A DNA stretch of 64,000 bases. It comes from Anthonomus grandis grandis (lineage: Eukaryota; Arthropoda; Insecta; Coleoptera; Curculionidae). A program made the translations under genes and the position numbers. Shown piece by piece: positions 11,077 to 22,710 of this stretch. Below the pieces are notes generated by a model, which did no database searches, was not told the origin of the DNA, and worked only from the letters and a program-made list of their open reading frames with translations. How positions within the stretch are numbered: the stretch's first letter is position 1; the number at the start of each line of letters is the position of its first letter. Where the stretch lies: contig NC_065551.1 in the NCBI RefSeq assembly GCF_022605725.1, positions 12,028,001 through 12,092,000 on the forward strand, read 5' to 3'.

Positions 11077-12319
11077 TATCAGGTGATATGGTTTTAATGC
11101 TCATCACTATAAAACAAAGTACATTTATTAAAAATATATAAATTTAAAAAAAAACGTCTCCATGTACTAAAAGAAAGGTATAAAGAATGTCTAATATCTA
11201 TAATATTTTTAACATAACTACAACGTTATAAAAATATAAATTTACTTTAAAATTTGCTCCTGATTATAAAAAGTTTTAGATTGAATTATATTTGTCAACA
11301 TTAGCTAAATGATGTTACAAATATACTTTAATAATATAATATACCAAGTAAATATAATAGTTCTGAACCAATCAATCAATCACATGTTGTCAAAAAATTA
11401 CAAAATTTTGTAGACAAAGCTAATAAAAAAAACATATAAGAACAAAACAAAATACACAAATTAAAAATAAATATAAAAACAAAATAAATACATGCAAAAC
11501 CAACTACATATTTAACCAAGTTACATATATCTAATTGGTTTTGCTAATAAAAATAGCTATAAAAAACTGTAACTGAATAATAATATTAACTCGTACCTAC
11601 CTTAAAAATAAATTTTTAACGGATTCAAACAGCAGCAAGCAGTTTTTTGTAAAATACCCTGCATACTCTTATATGTCATTTAAAACAGGACAAATATTTG
11701 TATTTAAAAAAATGGTTGGTGACTCATTTGAAATCATTTTAAAATATACAGATTGCCACTCTAGGCCGAAGACTTTTAAAAAAACATTGATATAAAATCT
11801 TTTTTAATGACACCTGTCATGGTTAATATACAAAACTGATCTTTGTTATAATATAGTATATGTAAGAGAAAAAAGGTCGATGAAATGATATCACACGACA
11901 CTACTCCTTGTTGTAATATAATTTTTCTAATATTTAGGGGTTGGATATTTCGTTTAATTAAAGCCACAAAGGTAAAAAACGGCGTGCAAAAAAAATCTTC
12001 CTCAAAATAAAAAATTACACTTTCAAGCTTTTTTCAGATATTTTTTTAGGGACTGCAGTATTTATTTATTGTAACCCTGATGTATGAATAGGTAAATATA
12101 AAACAAAACCTACAATAAAGCTATAATTATATTGAAAAGTAAAAATTATTTAATACCTATTTATCTTGATTGCAATCGAGCACGTCTTCTGCTCTTTTGT
12201 CTTTGTGAGGCATACTTTATCTTGCCACTACTGACAATTTTCAAATATCTGTCCAAAATAATATTTAAATAATAAAATTTAAATAATAAGAATAAGAAAT
12301 ATATTACATTTAAATAATA
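11077..12319. other. Intron sequence with nothing recognised
   Basis: This is strongly AT-rich sequence with no coding motif or terminal repeat that I can support. Confidence 0.3.
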
Positions 12320-13110
12320 AGTATCGTGGAAAATAAAGTAATAGGGCCATACTTTTTCGAAGAAAACTTAACAGGACAACGCTATTTGAATTTTCTTCAA
12401 GAAGATCTTATCCCTCCTTTGGCTGCCCCATACTCAGACGAACAAGACCAGACAGTGTTCCCAGGAAGATAAATAGAACGAAGAGGGCCAATAGCGTGGC
12501 CGGCCAGGTCACCAGACCTAAATCCTTGCGACTATTTTCTATGAGGGTACCTGAAAAGTAGTAAGTTTATATTGAGAAGCCAAACAACGTAGAAGATTTG
12601 AAAAGTAGAATTAGATATGAAATTAGACGTATATCACCCGAAATATTTGATAGTGTTTTACATGAGTTTGTAAACCGTCTTGCTTTCTGCCAAGAAGTAA
12701 ATGATCCCCAGCTTGAACATTTGATACATTAATAAGAGTTTTCACAGTTTATAACATTTTATCCTCCATTTTATCTTAATTTGTAAATAGACGTATTTAC
12801 TTGCTTTCTTGTTGGTTAAATGTAAATATTTCTGAAACTCTCTTTCTGAGAGTTGAGTTTTGAGATAAGGTGTGTTATACGAAACTTGCTTGGAATTTAG
12901 CCTATATTTCATAAATGCAATAAAAAATATTGCATTCCATTTAAAAAAAATGACCGATGACATCATATCTTTTTTTGTTCCACCCTGTATACAAAAATGT
13001 ATGTGAAATAATGCCCAACTTAAAATAAAAATCGACGGATCCGAGCGTTTTCTCAAAAAATTATGTCTCTAATTTTTATCGAATTTATGCGGAACTTTAG
13101 GCGGTCACTG
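12320..13110 (+). mobile_element. Mariner-like element C, 5'-truncated
   Basis: The plus strand reads K-V-I-G-P-Y-F-F-E-E-N-L-T-G-Q-R-Y-L-N-F-L-Q, then R-R-G-P-I-A-W-P-A-R-S-P-D-L-N-P-C-D-Y-F, then a frameshifted C-terminal tail ending near 12732. The segment with the second catalytic Asp is deleted between these blocks. A right end follows in two layers: CCACCCTG-TATA near 12982-12993 and an outer end GGTCACTG at 13103-13110 followed by TA. The outer layer is related to that of elements A and B. No left end remains. Confidence 0.75.
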
Positions 13111-13901
13111 TATAAGGACTAACAACAATAACAATATATAAATATATATAGGAAAAACCACGGTAATAAAGCTGGCTCACTGGAGAAAAAACATTCATTA
13201 ACCCACTAATTGCAAAAAAGAAGATAGCATGATGGTTCATTGTCTTTATTATTAATTTTATACTGAAAGATTAAATAAACGTTAAGAATTTAAAGCTTAT
13301 TATTTTAATAAGCAATAAGAGATTTAATAATAATACTTAATTAATAATTTATTAGTTTAAACGCTCGAAAGCACATCTTAAAACCCAATGTTTCTATTTT
13401 CTTTTTATTCGGTCCGACTTACCGGAGATTTTCAAAATTTGATCCGGGTTATTTTTCGTAAACACTCTCGTGGTAGCCTTTGGTTTTATATTAAAATAAT
13501 ATGAAATGTATTATTTCTTAACTTACTTTGTCTTTTGCCTAATTTCTTAAAAATCCAAAAAGTGACTTTCGTTTATCAGTTTTATTGGAACCTTAAATAC
13601 ATTTATGCACAATCATTTTGATAAAATAGCTACATGCCTACGCACAAATGTGCGATTTGAAATTAGACGCAATACACACTCGCGAGGACTGGCTCCTGTA
13701 CTCTGCGACAAGACGCCGGCGGCTTCTGGAGAGGCGTGACTAAAAGATGTTTTGAAATCGGCGATCTCGCTTTACTTTCGTATCTGTTAATATTTAATCT
13801 GTGGTAATACTAAAACATAATAAATTTGTCATTAAACATTATCTTTACTTTTCGAAACTATGAGCCAAAACTTCACTTTTCTCTATTAAATTTATTTACA
13901 G
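13111..13901. other. Intron end with a GC-richer patch near 13640-13770
   Basis: It is mostly AT-rich. The patch near 13640-13770 (GCGAGGACTGGCTCC, GACGCCGGCGGCTTCTGG) stands out in composition but shows no clear exon. The polypyrimidine-poor acceptor TTTATTTACAG ends the interval. Confidence 0.3.
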
Positions 13902-14418
13902 AAAAAAATACAGCTCCGATTCGGGTTCGTGCGAGGCTCGCCATCAAAAAGGCCACCACAGCGACAGTTCCAGCTGCCCGGAGATCAAACAGTTGCAAAA
14001 TGCCCAGAGCTCTCTCAATTCGACTGTAAGCGTCGGATTTGAAAAAAATCGCGGTTCACGACAGTCCAAAACTTCCATGGATGTAGCCGTCCAGGCGAAC
14101 GCGCATGATCTCGATCTAGAGATGAACAATAAAGCCAATGAGGAGGAGAAAATCTCTAAGAGTAAACAAGCGAAGACGAGGGAGAACAAGAAGTACCGCA
14201 GAGCAAGCAAATATGGCAGCGATGTGGATTCGAGTAAAAATTTAGAGAAAATATCCAGGTCGAAGGAGAAATATAAGTATGATGGGACTGGTGAGGAGAA
14301 ATATAGACTGTTAAGAGATAATAGAAAGTGTTCAGAAAACAGCGAAGAGGAAACGCTTATTGTAGAAAAGAATAAGGTTGTTATGAAGAAACATAGAGAG
14401 GCTGGAGTCAAGTACTGA
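13902..14418 (+). CDS. Unrecognised Ser/Lys/Glu-rich protein, last exon
   Basis: The first base completes the Arg codon left open at 3093. The frame then stays open for 171 codons to TGA at 14416-14418. It begins K-K-Y-S-S-D-S-G-S-C-E-A-R-H, continues the basic/serine-rich character of the upstream exon, and ends E-A-G-V-K-Y. The middle is rich in Lys and Glu (N-E-E-E-K-I-S-K-S-K) and probably disordered or helical. No domain is recognised. Long uninterrupted frame, matched phase and matched composition support one gene. A second in-frame acceptor (CAG, 13911-13913) is possible. AATAAA at 14838 is a candidate poly(A) signal. Confidence 0.7.
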
Positions 14419-15215
14419 TGTGCAATTTTTACAGGTAATTTTTAAGGTACTTAATTCATTTGCCAGTAAGTACCCTTGATAAATGGCAATCAATATGTGG
14501 AAAAGTAAAAACAATTTAAAAGTGATAAACATATTTTTTAAGGGATTGTAATATTTGGATGAGGTATAAAAGTTATAGAACATGACGAAAAAAAATAGCA
14601 ATATATCAAAAAATTCTATCTCACACAGAGAAGTAGACTATGTAGTAGATAAAGTACAATAGAGTTTGTAAACTTTAAGCTCAGTTACCATCAGGGCGCA
14701 AAAAATACAAGCCAAGTTTGTAACTTAAGCCAAAATCAAAATACTTCTTGTTAACAACAATTAATTTTTCTTCTTTGCAAAAAAACACCACTTCTTTGTA
14801 AAAAGAACCATATCCTGATATGGTCTTTGCAAATTAAAATAAAGATAAATCATTTCCGTTTAATCAGGGAGCAAAATCTGATACAATAAGAACTAACCCC
14901 ATAAAAAATATGTCAATAAAAATATATGAAATCTATAATCAGTAATTTACACAATAATGCATATAAAAACTAATCATCAATATTAATAACAATGTTGATA
15001 AACTAATAAATGCAAGTAATTATGGATGTCTCTTTACTGATATTCTGGTAAAAATATTATTTAATTATTTAAATTAATGCTAAAAAATCTTCTCACCTTA
15101 GTGCGAACACGAGTTGAATGCTTTTGGGGGAAGGCCATTTTAGAGTGTGGTGTTCGTTTTTACCTATCAGGCTGCTTATGTAACATGGTTATAGAAATTC
15201 TATAATAATATAATA
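14419..15215. other. 3' UTR and intergenic sequence
   Basis: After the stop codon the sequence is AT-rich with a possible poly(A) signal near 14838. No other gene or repeat is recognised. Confidence 0.4.
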
Positions 15216-15219
15216 ATAT

Positions 15220-16693
15220 AAAATAATACAAAACTCCGAGTCCAAGAAATCATTTGTACCCATATTAATTACAGAGAACTTTCGAGAGCTAATTCTTACA
15301 AGTTGCCCTTGGAGTGGTTATCTATCAAAAGCAGCTTCCTTTTTTTGCCTCTCAATTAATACAATGTCAGTATCTGCTTTAAGATGTATGTGCCCTCTTA
15401 GTAGGTGTTTATGGTTGATGATTTTAAGCTTTGGGCAAATAGAAACAATGTAAAGATAACACATCACAGTCATTAAATTCCTATTCTGGGAAGGACAGTT
15501 GTCTGATCATATTGCCAACTCTTCAATTTGATTATCTAGAGGGGAAATTAATAGTCATTTTAAAATAAAATTAAAGACGAAATTTCGTTTCCACATCTAG
15601 CAGAAACAGTCTCATCCCACATCATACAAAGGGTGTTATTAATGGTTGAGCTATGAATTGTAAGGTTCAATGTTTAAGGGAGTAGAAGCTTTGTGCATTT
15701 TTGAGGAATGAAATTGGCAAACATTTTTCATGATCAATCGTAATAACTTTTTTGTTTTTCGTATTTTTAGCAGCTCTTTGTTACTAATAGGCATCACAGG
15801 TGTTTTAAATATTAGGCTAAACTGAGAATATATAATTCTATAAAGCCACAACTTTCCAATTTGGCCAAGCGGGAATTTTTCCGCTATACACTGGTCAGAG
15901 TAAAGTGGGTGTATTTTAATCACATTTAGGTCACATTCATGTTATTTTGTCGAATTTCATCCGGTACTTTATTCTGAGACCTATGACCTTTCCAACCTGC
16001 AATGGTTTTTCGAAGGGATAATCTGCAAAATTTTGAGATATGTCCAAAATTTCAGGGATTTTTTTTAAATTCTTCTAAATGGGGTTTCAAGTTAAAGAAT
16101 AGAAGTATGTAGCAGCTCTTTTACCTTCTCTAGCTCCATTTCGGACCGCTGTCACTGACTGTACCTGGGTTTCTTCTATACAAGCTGCTATAAACGGTCT
16201 CTTTCTATCGTAAACAATATCGTTATTCCAAAATTACTTTTAAAATATTATACGCTCTTTCTCGAAAATAACTTCGAAAATAACCCAAACATTTAAGCTT
16301 ACGGGTTTCTTTGCATTTTGCCTTTAGTTGTCTAGCACGAACTGATGTTTTTCTACTAGAGATATATACTTTTCCACAAGTTCCTGCTTGTTGTCTTACA
16401 TTTGTTTTTATATTCTGAATCATTCTTTACTCTCTTTTTTCCCTTTTTAATGTTTATGCTGCTCCGATTTTCATTGAAAACATCATGAATATTTTCGTTC
16501 TGATTCTTAATATAATTATCTTCAGCATCTGACTCAGAAAGAGATCATTTTCTATGTCACTATGGTCAGTACAAAGTCCTACGTCGGCATAATTTTTGGT
16601 CTGCATTTCATTTACTGGTTGCAGGGATTCTGTAGTAAAAGCATGCTCAACGGGGATGTCTAATACTTCGTAGGGTTTTTGCAGAATATTCAT
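15220..16693 (-). pseudogene. Decayed gene of a DUF7869-like insect repeat family
   Basis: Minus-strand pieces in several frames follow the order of a large insect protein family usually labelled uncharacterised (DUF7869). They are: an acidic N-terminus (from 16693); Y-I-S-S-R-K-T-S-V-R-A-R-Q-L-K with Cys residues (about 16300-16380); F-W-N-N-D-I-V-Y-D-R-K-R-P-F-I-A-A-C-I-E-E (about 16140-16240); N-K-V-P-D-E-I-R (near 15960); M-M-W-D-E-T-V-S-A (near 15610); S-D-N-C-P-S-Q-N-R-N (near 15500); and H-L-L-R-G-H-I-H with I-E-R-Q-K-K (15340-15420). Stops and shifts break it throughout. Upstream, 16700-16920 may hold small exon remnants. The family's biochemical role is unknown to me; the Asp-rich core suggests a nuclease-like fold. 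Confidence 0.65.
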
Positions 16694-16929
16694 TAAATGT
16701 CATGAATATTTGGCACTTGACCATCAGTAGCTTCTGCAAAAATAAACTTTATTAATGGGCAGACAGTAAAAAAGTTTTCTTAGTTACTTTCTTCACAAGA
16801 AGTAGAAGTCATCGTAGGTTTCGCACTCGATAATTGATCTGTAGTATCTCCCATCATAAAGGTCATCAACAATATCTATCGGCATATCAAGAATAGGAAT
16901 TTCTTCTCAATTGCCTGTAAAAACAAAAC

Positions 16930-18656
16930 ATGGACTCTCTAATTGCAAAGATACTTTTTATTAACTTAATATTATCTATTATTTTGAACTTGGCTTATGA
17001 ATGTATGTTAAGACCTTGCTAAAATGAATAATTTATACTTACTTAATGTAGTAGAGTAACCTAAATCGGTGACAGTACTGATATCCAGAAATTTTGTTGA
17101 AGTAATGCAGGTCACAACTGGAAAAATCAAATGTTTCTATATCTGAAAATTATTATGTAACAATAAAATTTATTTCAAATAGATATAGTGATTTGTTGGG
17201 TATTTTACTATAGTTGTTTTATAATTACCTTAATTCGATGGTGAAATTCATATTGTAGATTTCTTGCTTATTTGTATTTAATTACTATTTAAAACAAAAT
17301 TATTTAAAGAATTAGGATTTTCCAAAATAGAATTTTGTTTATATATGCATATATAGGTATATATATATATATATGTGTAAAAGAAAAAAATCTATATTCC
17401 CTATTTGTTTCGTTAAAAAAAGGCAACTTTTCGCATTTATTATATAAATTACTATTTTAGTTACTTATTTATAATACAAGTGTTACATAAAGGAAAACTT
17501 ACATTTTCATAAAAAACAGATGCCCTGGTTCCTATTGATCAATAAATATTGAAAGCAATAATAATTAGCATGCTTATGTCTACTTCTTGTAGGCAAGGAA
17601 ATTCTTAGAAAGGTATTTGGACTTTTGTTTACACATTAGGTGTAAGTTTTGGGATAGGTTAATGAAATCTGAATAGGCTATAGAATAATATAATAAGAGG
17701 CTTTTGAATAATTATAACAAACTTTTCTGTAGTAACGTTTTGAGGTTATACTACAAATTACCTTTTTGCTCACTACTTAGTTTATTATTTACTTCATCTT
17801 CATTCTTATTTATTGTCCTATTTGACGCCAAATTGTCTATATGAATAATTCTTAACGATCTGTGAGACATTGTCAATCTATAATTTTAAATATTTTGCGT
17901 AATAATAATTTTAAAAGTTTTACGTAGCACCAAAGCCGCATCTAACCACAACGAACAATAAAAAAAACTGCAGATTATAGATGCTATGTATTGTTTTTTT
18001 TTGGGGAGTTTTTCATAAGGGCAGTAAATGCATATCTGGGCGATGCTCTATGGTACTTAACCAGAAGGGTTTAACGCCATTTAGACCAGATGACACTTGT
18101 AGAGTATTTATTTCTTAATTTGTAATGTAAATAACAAAAGGCTATTTTATCTTTTAGGAAAGTATTTTTAATATTATTGGATTATTTAAAGAGTTCCTTT
18201 AGCGTAATATGTAAGTATGCTACTTAATATCTAAATAAGTTTTTGAAATGTAAGCTTAAAATACTTTCCAGTGTTTATTTTATGAACCTCATAATACTCC
18301 ATAGCTTTAGAATGACATATAATCTAAATTAATAGCATATATTTATTGTAATACCTATTTTTATATTTTTACACCAATTTTATATAGTTACAGGTTGTAC
18401 AGGTTGTATATATAATTTTGTAAATCGACAGTTTTGATAAAAAATAAAATTTACTGTTGTGTAAAATTGATTTAGTAGTTTTCTTTACGCAAGTGTATTT
18501 TAATTTATGGTTAATCGAGAAAAGTATTAAGTTTGAAATTAGTTGTGTAGTTTGAATAATTCAAAACACTTAGCAAAAACCTTTACCACCATTAACGTAG
18601 CCAGCATCCTTTTACGATTAATATTGATAAAATTTATTTGCCTATTGGTGGATATA
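16930..18656. other. Intergenic, AT-rich
   Basis: No gene is recognised. A short TA-rich microsatellite lies at about 17338-17378, and there is a C-poor low-complexity stretch near 18300-18480. Confidence 0.35.
17338..17378. repeat. TA-rich microsatellite
   Basis: Alternating TA runs, interrupted by GCATATATAGG, extend over about 40 bases. Confidence 0.8.
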
Positions 18657-19089
18657 CAGCGCATCCGTAAACTAGCGGATAAATTCAATAAAAATGAAAT
18701 GAACCGTTTCTAGAAAAAAATGCCCGAACCCATCGATTTTATTATTGGGTTTAGTGTTTTTTTTTTAATGTGGAAATTAAGTATACAGGGTGACTCAAAA
18801 AAAAGATATGACGTCATCAATAAGTTTTTTAAATGGAAACCACAATTTTTTAATGCAGAATCGGAGAGAACGCATTTTTTTACAAAGGATATGGTACGAA
18901 TGAATAGTGTTTACATCTAAGTACCTATCTAAATTAAATGTTGGTATTTTGGTTTTTTAGTTGTTGTTGTCAGTATCAAAAAGTGAATGAATTTTGGTGC
19001 AAGTATTTAAAGTATTTTTACATTTGCAAGTGGTGTTTATTCTTTTTCAGAGGCGAAAGCAGTGTCCTGCGTTTTATTAGTAACTACAC

Positions 19090-20100
19090 TTTATTACCTA
19101 CTGTTATTGTATGAAATATGAGAAAATTAACCGAACCGAGATATGTCGCGTATTTAAAAGGAGGTGGTTCAGTTGTTAAATGCAACTTATCCTAATCGGT
19201 CGCCTGACAGCCTAAGCATGGTAAGCAGAGTTGGAGCAAAGTTTCGTGAATTCGGGTATGTTCGGGATACTCAATAAGCTGGTCGGGGTTCAATAACTGA
19301 AGAAGATGAGCTTAACGGTCCAAGATAATCCCAAAGCCACAAGCACGGCTTCTAATGTTAATTTATCGTGATCTACTTACGAAAAAAGCAAAGTTCCACC
19401 TTTATAAAATATTCATACTTCAAGAGCTATCGGAAAATGATTTTGATCGCCGAAATGAATTTTGTGAGCAAATGCAGCAATTATATAATAATAATAATAA
19501 TTTTGTAAAACGGGTAATATTTTCTGACGAAGCAACGTTTACTCTAAACGGCCATGTGAACAGACAGAATTGTCGATACTGGGCCATCGAAAACCCTCAT
19601 TGATTCACAGAACGTCATAGACAACAGCCTCAAAAAATCAATGTGTAGTGCGTTATGGTGGAAGGAAGAGTTTTAGTAGCTTACTTTTTTGATGACACTC
19701 TCACTGGTAATGATCTTATCCTCGCCCTGATAACTTTGTATCCGGATTTGGAAGAACTCGACATGCACCAACGTGATCGTTTTGTTCAGCAAGATGGAGC
19801 CCCAGCACACTATGCTTATCCGTTCGCAATTATCTAGATGAAGTTTTTCCAAATCAATGGATAGGCAGACGAGGGTTCAATGAAACTCCCCTCGATTACT
19901 TTTTATGGGTATACTTAAAGAGTAAAGTGTATGTCACTAAACCAGCGAGTTTAAAAGATTTAAAAGAACAAATACGCCAGGAAATTAGAAATATTACTCC
20001 AGATGTCATTGACAACGTTCAAAAAGAATTTTTAAATCGCCTTGGTTATTTTCAGATTGTTAGCGGTGCTCAATTCGTCTTTTCTCAACATTTAAATTAG
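19090..20100 (+). pseudogene. Transposase of mariner-like element B
   Basis: Readable blocks in order are: K-F-R-E-F-G-Y-V-R-D-T-Q; F-S-D-E-A-T-F-T-L-N-G-H-V-N-R-Q-N-C-R-Y-W (first catalytic Asp, about 19520-19585); Y-F-F-D-D-T-L-T-G; Q-Q-D-G-A-P-A-H-Y-A (second Asp, about 19788-19815); P-N-Q-W-I-G-R-R-G and P-L-D-Y-F-L-W (third Asp, 19850-19910, with the usual W-P-P-R-S-P-D-L-T lost); and a C-terminal tail ending H-L-N-stop near 20100. Internal stops and shifts make it non-functional. It is closely related to the transposase of element A. Confidence 0.8.
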
Positions 20101-20921
20101 ATAGGTATTTCATTACATTTTATCATAATTTTTCGTTCAAACTTGCTTATGTAACCACTATTCATTTGTACCATATCCTTTGTAAAAAAATACGTTCTTT
20201 CTGATTCTGCATTAAAAACTGGTGGTTGCCATTTAAAAAACATATTGATGTCACAGCATAAAGAAACCAGCAGTCGCACTTCAATAAAAATACATTGGCT
20301 TGAATAAGCGAGTTCGGTGCATGTGTACTAACGCAGGCGCGGCATATTTGCTGATAGTAGGGATGCCGCTGACACTCGCTACAGTCCACGCGGCTTTTGC
20401 CTTGGCTAGAGCCGGACTTAAACATTTTTTTAGATATTATTATCTTGTAAAATAAAAATACCTACATAGTACAAATATTGATTTTTTAATATTAATAAAG
20501 TTCATACATTAACAAAATATTTAAACAAAAATAAACATCGCATTTCTACATCTAACAACGACGATATAGAAGAATACGTGCAGAAAGTTAATTAGGTATG
20601 TAAAATATACCACGATATAAAATATACCACGATACACTCACGACGGTATGTTCCTCGTTTTACACACATACAACACCAATTGGTTCATTTCGCGCAATGA
20701 CGTAGTCTGGCAGGCAGCGTCTAATTACCGTCCAATTCCTATCACTTTCTCGGTTTATTTTATGGCGTTGTTTGTATAGCTTTTCTGAAATTTTTGGAAG
20801 CTGGCGAGTTTTATTTATTTACGTGTTACGTAGTTATTGTGTATTATTATTTATTTATATTAGAAGTGAATTTAAAATTAGATAAGCATTATTTTATTAA
20901 GTTGTTTTTTGTTTTATCAAA

Positions 20922-21914
20922 ATGTCTAGTTGTGCCGTGGCTACATGTAAAAACTACAGTCGAGTTACAAAAGGAACCAATATAAAATATTTTAGATTTC
21001 CTAATTTTTTGCAATAAAAACTTTGTCTCATGTAGCCGTGGTCAATACCAACTTTCTTATTTTAAATAGAGTACCCTGTATGTGATAACATTTTTGGATT
21101 CTACACAATATTATAAACATTTTGGTGCATCACATGCCCTAGTTGTATTCAACTGTTTTTAAATACAGGGTGTTGAAAAAAATACTTTTTGACTTTAAGA
21201 AGCTCTAAAACCAATACCCTTAAAAATAGAGAAAAACGGATTTCTCTTTCCCATCTTAACTTTTTGATATCTATCTTTTGAGATATATGTCAAATATGAA
21301 ACTTGTCAGCAAAATCTGTCAAAAATATTGAGAGGTGTCATATTTAGCATGTATCTCAAGAGATAGGTATTAAAATGTTAAGATAGGAAAGTAAAAGCTT
21401 TTTTCTCTATCTTTAATGGTATTGGTAGTAGAGTCTCTTAAAATTATAAAAAGTGTTTCTTTCCACACCCTGTATTTAAAAACAGTTAAATAAAACTAGG
21501 GCATGTGATACACCAAAATGTTTATAATTTTGTGTAGAATCCAAACATTTTATTACATATAGGGTGTTCTGTTTAAAATAAGAAAGTTGGTATTGACCAC
21601 GGCTACATGAGACACCCTGTATACAAAGTTTTTATTGCAAATAATGCTCAACCAAAAACAAAAATCGACGTGTCCGAGCGTTTTTTTTTTCGTACACAAT
21701 CCTGAATTTTAAATGAATTTAGACATAACTTTTTGGACGCACTGTTTACTCTTAAATTAATATTTAATTTAACATTTTAGCACGAATATGTTCAGTCCAT
21801 TTTAAAGAAGACTGCTTTGAAATACCTCTGAGAGAAAAGCTATTAAATTACACACCCAAAAATGCACACCATTTAAAGTACAATTCCGTGCCAACATTAA
21901 ATAAAGGCAACTAA
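20922..21914 (+). pseudogene. Small THAP zinc-finger protein, split
   Basis: ATG at 20922 opens M-S-S-C-A-V-A-T-C-K-N-Y, with the first two Cys of a THAP C2CH finger, through Y-F-R-F-P to a stop at 21017. After a gap, an acceptor-like TTTTAG at 21780 is followed by R-I-C-S-V-H-F-K-E-D-C-F-E (the C-x2-H pair) and the closing N-S-V-P-T-L-N, then a stop at 21914 and AATAAA. THAP domains bind DNA and occur in P-type transposases. The middle of the domain (between F-R-F-P and R-I-C-S) is missing and the gap is filled by a foldback repeat. Nothing follows the domain, so even the parent gene was THAP-only or truncated. Confidence 0.75.
21010..21744. repeat. Foldback element Z plus mariner-type outer end D
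   Basis: Two arms of about 310 bases (21010-21325 and about 21330-21640) are inverted copies, differing by scattered substitutions. Only the right arm has the 12-base TATACAGGGTGT block at its outer edge. Internal TACAGGGTG motifs occur at about 21165 and 21470. Next to the right arm, 21641-21744 (AATCGACGTGTCCGAGCG ... GGACGCACTG) is an outer end related to those of elements A, B and C. The whole insert sits between the two halves of the THAP domain. Confidence 0.75.
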
Positions 21915-22710
21915 AATAAAGGCAAAAATTTTGACCTGATTTCCCTGTTATTAATTCAACTAAAACAATAAACTAAATATATCTGTGGTATATACTTATT
22001 TCTCATTAATATAAAAGCACAAGGCGTTTGAACTTGTATAATTGGCAAACAATAAATAATGTGTACCTACTAATTAATAATATTATGTATTAATTAATTT
22101 AATAACTATTAAATACTAATTATTATGTACCAAAAATATCTAGTATCCTTCAAAAAATTGCAGAAATATCAAATATACCATCTAATTATGCATCGCGCCT
22201 GAGAACCTTGTCTGCCGCATTACGTCACGCGACGGCCGGGCGGATGCGCAAGAACATACCGTTGTGAGTGTATCGTGGTATGTACCATAAATTTAAGAGA
22301 CCATTCTTTGAGTAATTTTAATCAAAATCACAAAACAAACACACAAAAGTTTTTATAGAAAACGCTACGCTTTGTAAAAACGCTATCAAAATAGTCACTA
22401 AGTACGGCGCTGAACTAGGCGATACACCTATGAACACAGTTCGATAAACAGTGAGCTCGGCATCCGGAGAACATGGCTGCGGCATGGCTAAGGATGCTAT
22501 TAGTTCGCTTACATTTTCGAGCGGAGTGCGACTGCTGGTTTCTTTATGCTGTGTTGATGTCATATCTTTTTTTTTGAGTCACCCTGTATATCTCATTTCC
22601 ACGTAGAAAAACACTAAACCAAATATTAAAATCGACGGGTTCGGGAATTTTTTCCAGAAACCATCCATTTAATTTTTATTGAATTTATCCGCTACTTTAC
22701 GGATGCACTG

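Larger units (their letters stand above)
3094..13901 (+). other. 10.8 kb intron carrying many transposon remnants
   Basis: The interval is bounded by GTAAGT at 3094 and by TTTATTTACAG ending at 13901, and the phases match across it. It contains several mariner-like copies on both strands and a hAT, all decayed and annotated separately. I found no extra exon, but a short alternative exon cannot be excluded by eye. Confidence 0.55.
20625..22280. repeat. Inner inverted repeat pair flanking a THAP gene
   Basis: The 29-base segment at 20625-20653 (TACCACGATACACTCACGAC...) recurs as reverse complement at 22252-22280 with one mismatch. Weaker similarity extends inward on both sides (GCGCAATGACGTA against GCGTGACGTAATG). 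A partial extra copy of the outermost bases (ATACCACGATA) sits at 20608-20617. This is either a second element nested in X or subterminal repeats of X itself. No clean target duplication was seen. Confidence 0.65.
20252..22553. mobile_element. DNA transposon X with 29-bp perfect inverted ends
   Basis: The left end (20252-20280, CACAGCATAAAGAAACCAGC...) is repeated exactly as reverse complement at 22525-22553. The flanking direct repeat TTGATGT (20245-20251 and 22554-22560) is 7 bp, or 8 bp with one mismatch. It inserted into the right arm of mariner-like element B, whose sequence resumes exactly after the duplication. An 8-bp duplication with short inverted ends would fit P-like or hAT elements. 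The only coding seen inside is a small THAP domain, which hints at the P/THAP group, but no transposase core is present. Confidence 0.8.
18657..22710 (+). mobile_element. Mariner-like element B, split by nested insertions
   Basis: The left end CAGCGCATCCGTAAACTAG (from 18657) and the right end (reverse complement of CAGTGCATCCGTAAAGTAG, ending 22710) are flanked by TA on both sides. As in element A, a second pair of CAGGGTGACTC ends lies inside (18784 and about 22580). Removing the insertion and one target copy (20252-22560) leaves about 1.75 kb, close to the 1.84 kb of element A. The transposase is on the plus strand at 19090-20100. The right arm of about 150 bases was separated from the rest by the insertion. 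Confidence 0.8.

Noticed and set aside
13944..14411. Long minus-strand open frame opposite the last exon of the Ser/Lys/Glu-rich gene
   Set aside because: It is the antisense of a biased coding exon; the plus strand has matched splice phase and continuing composition.
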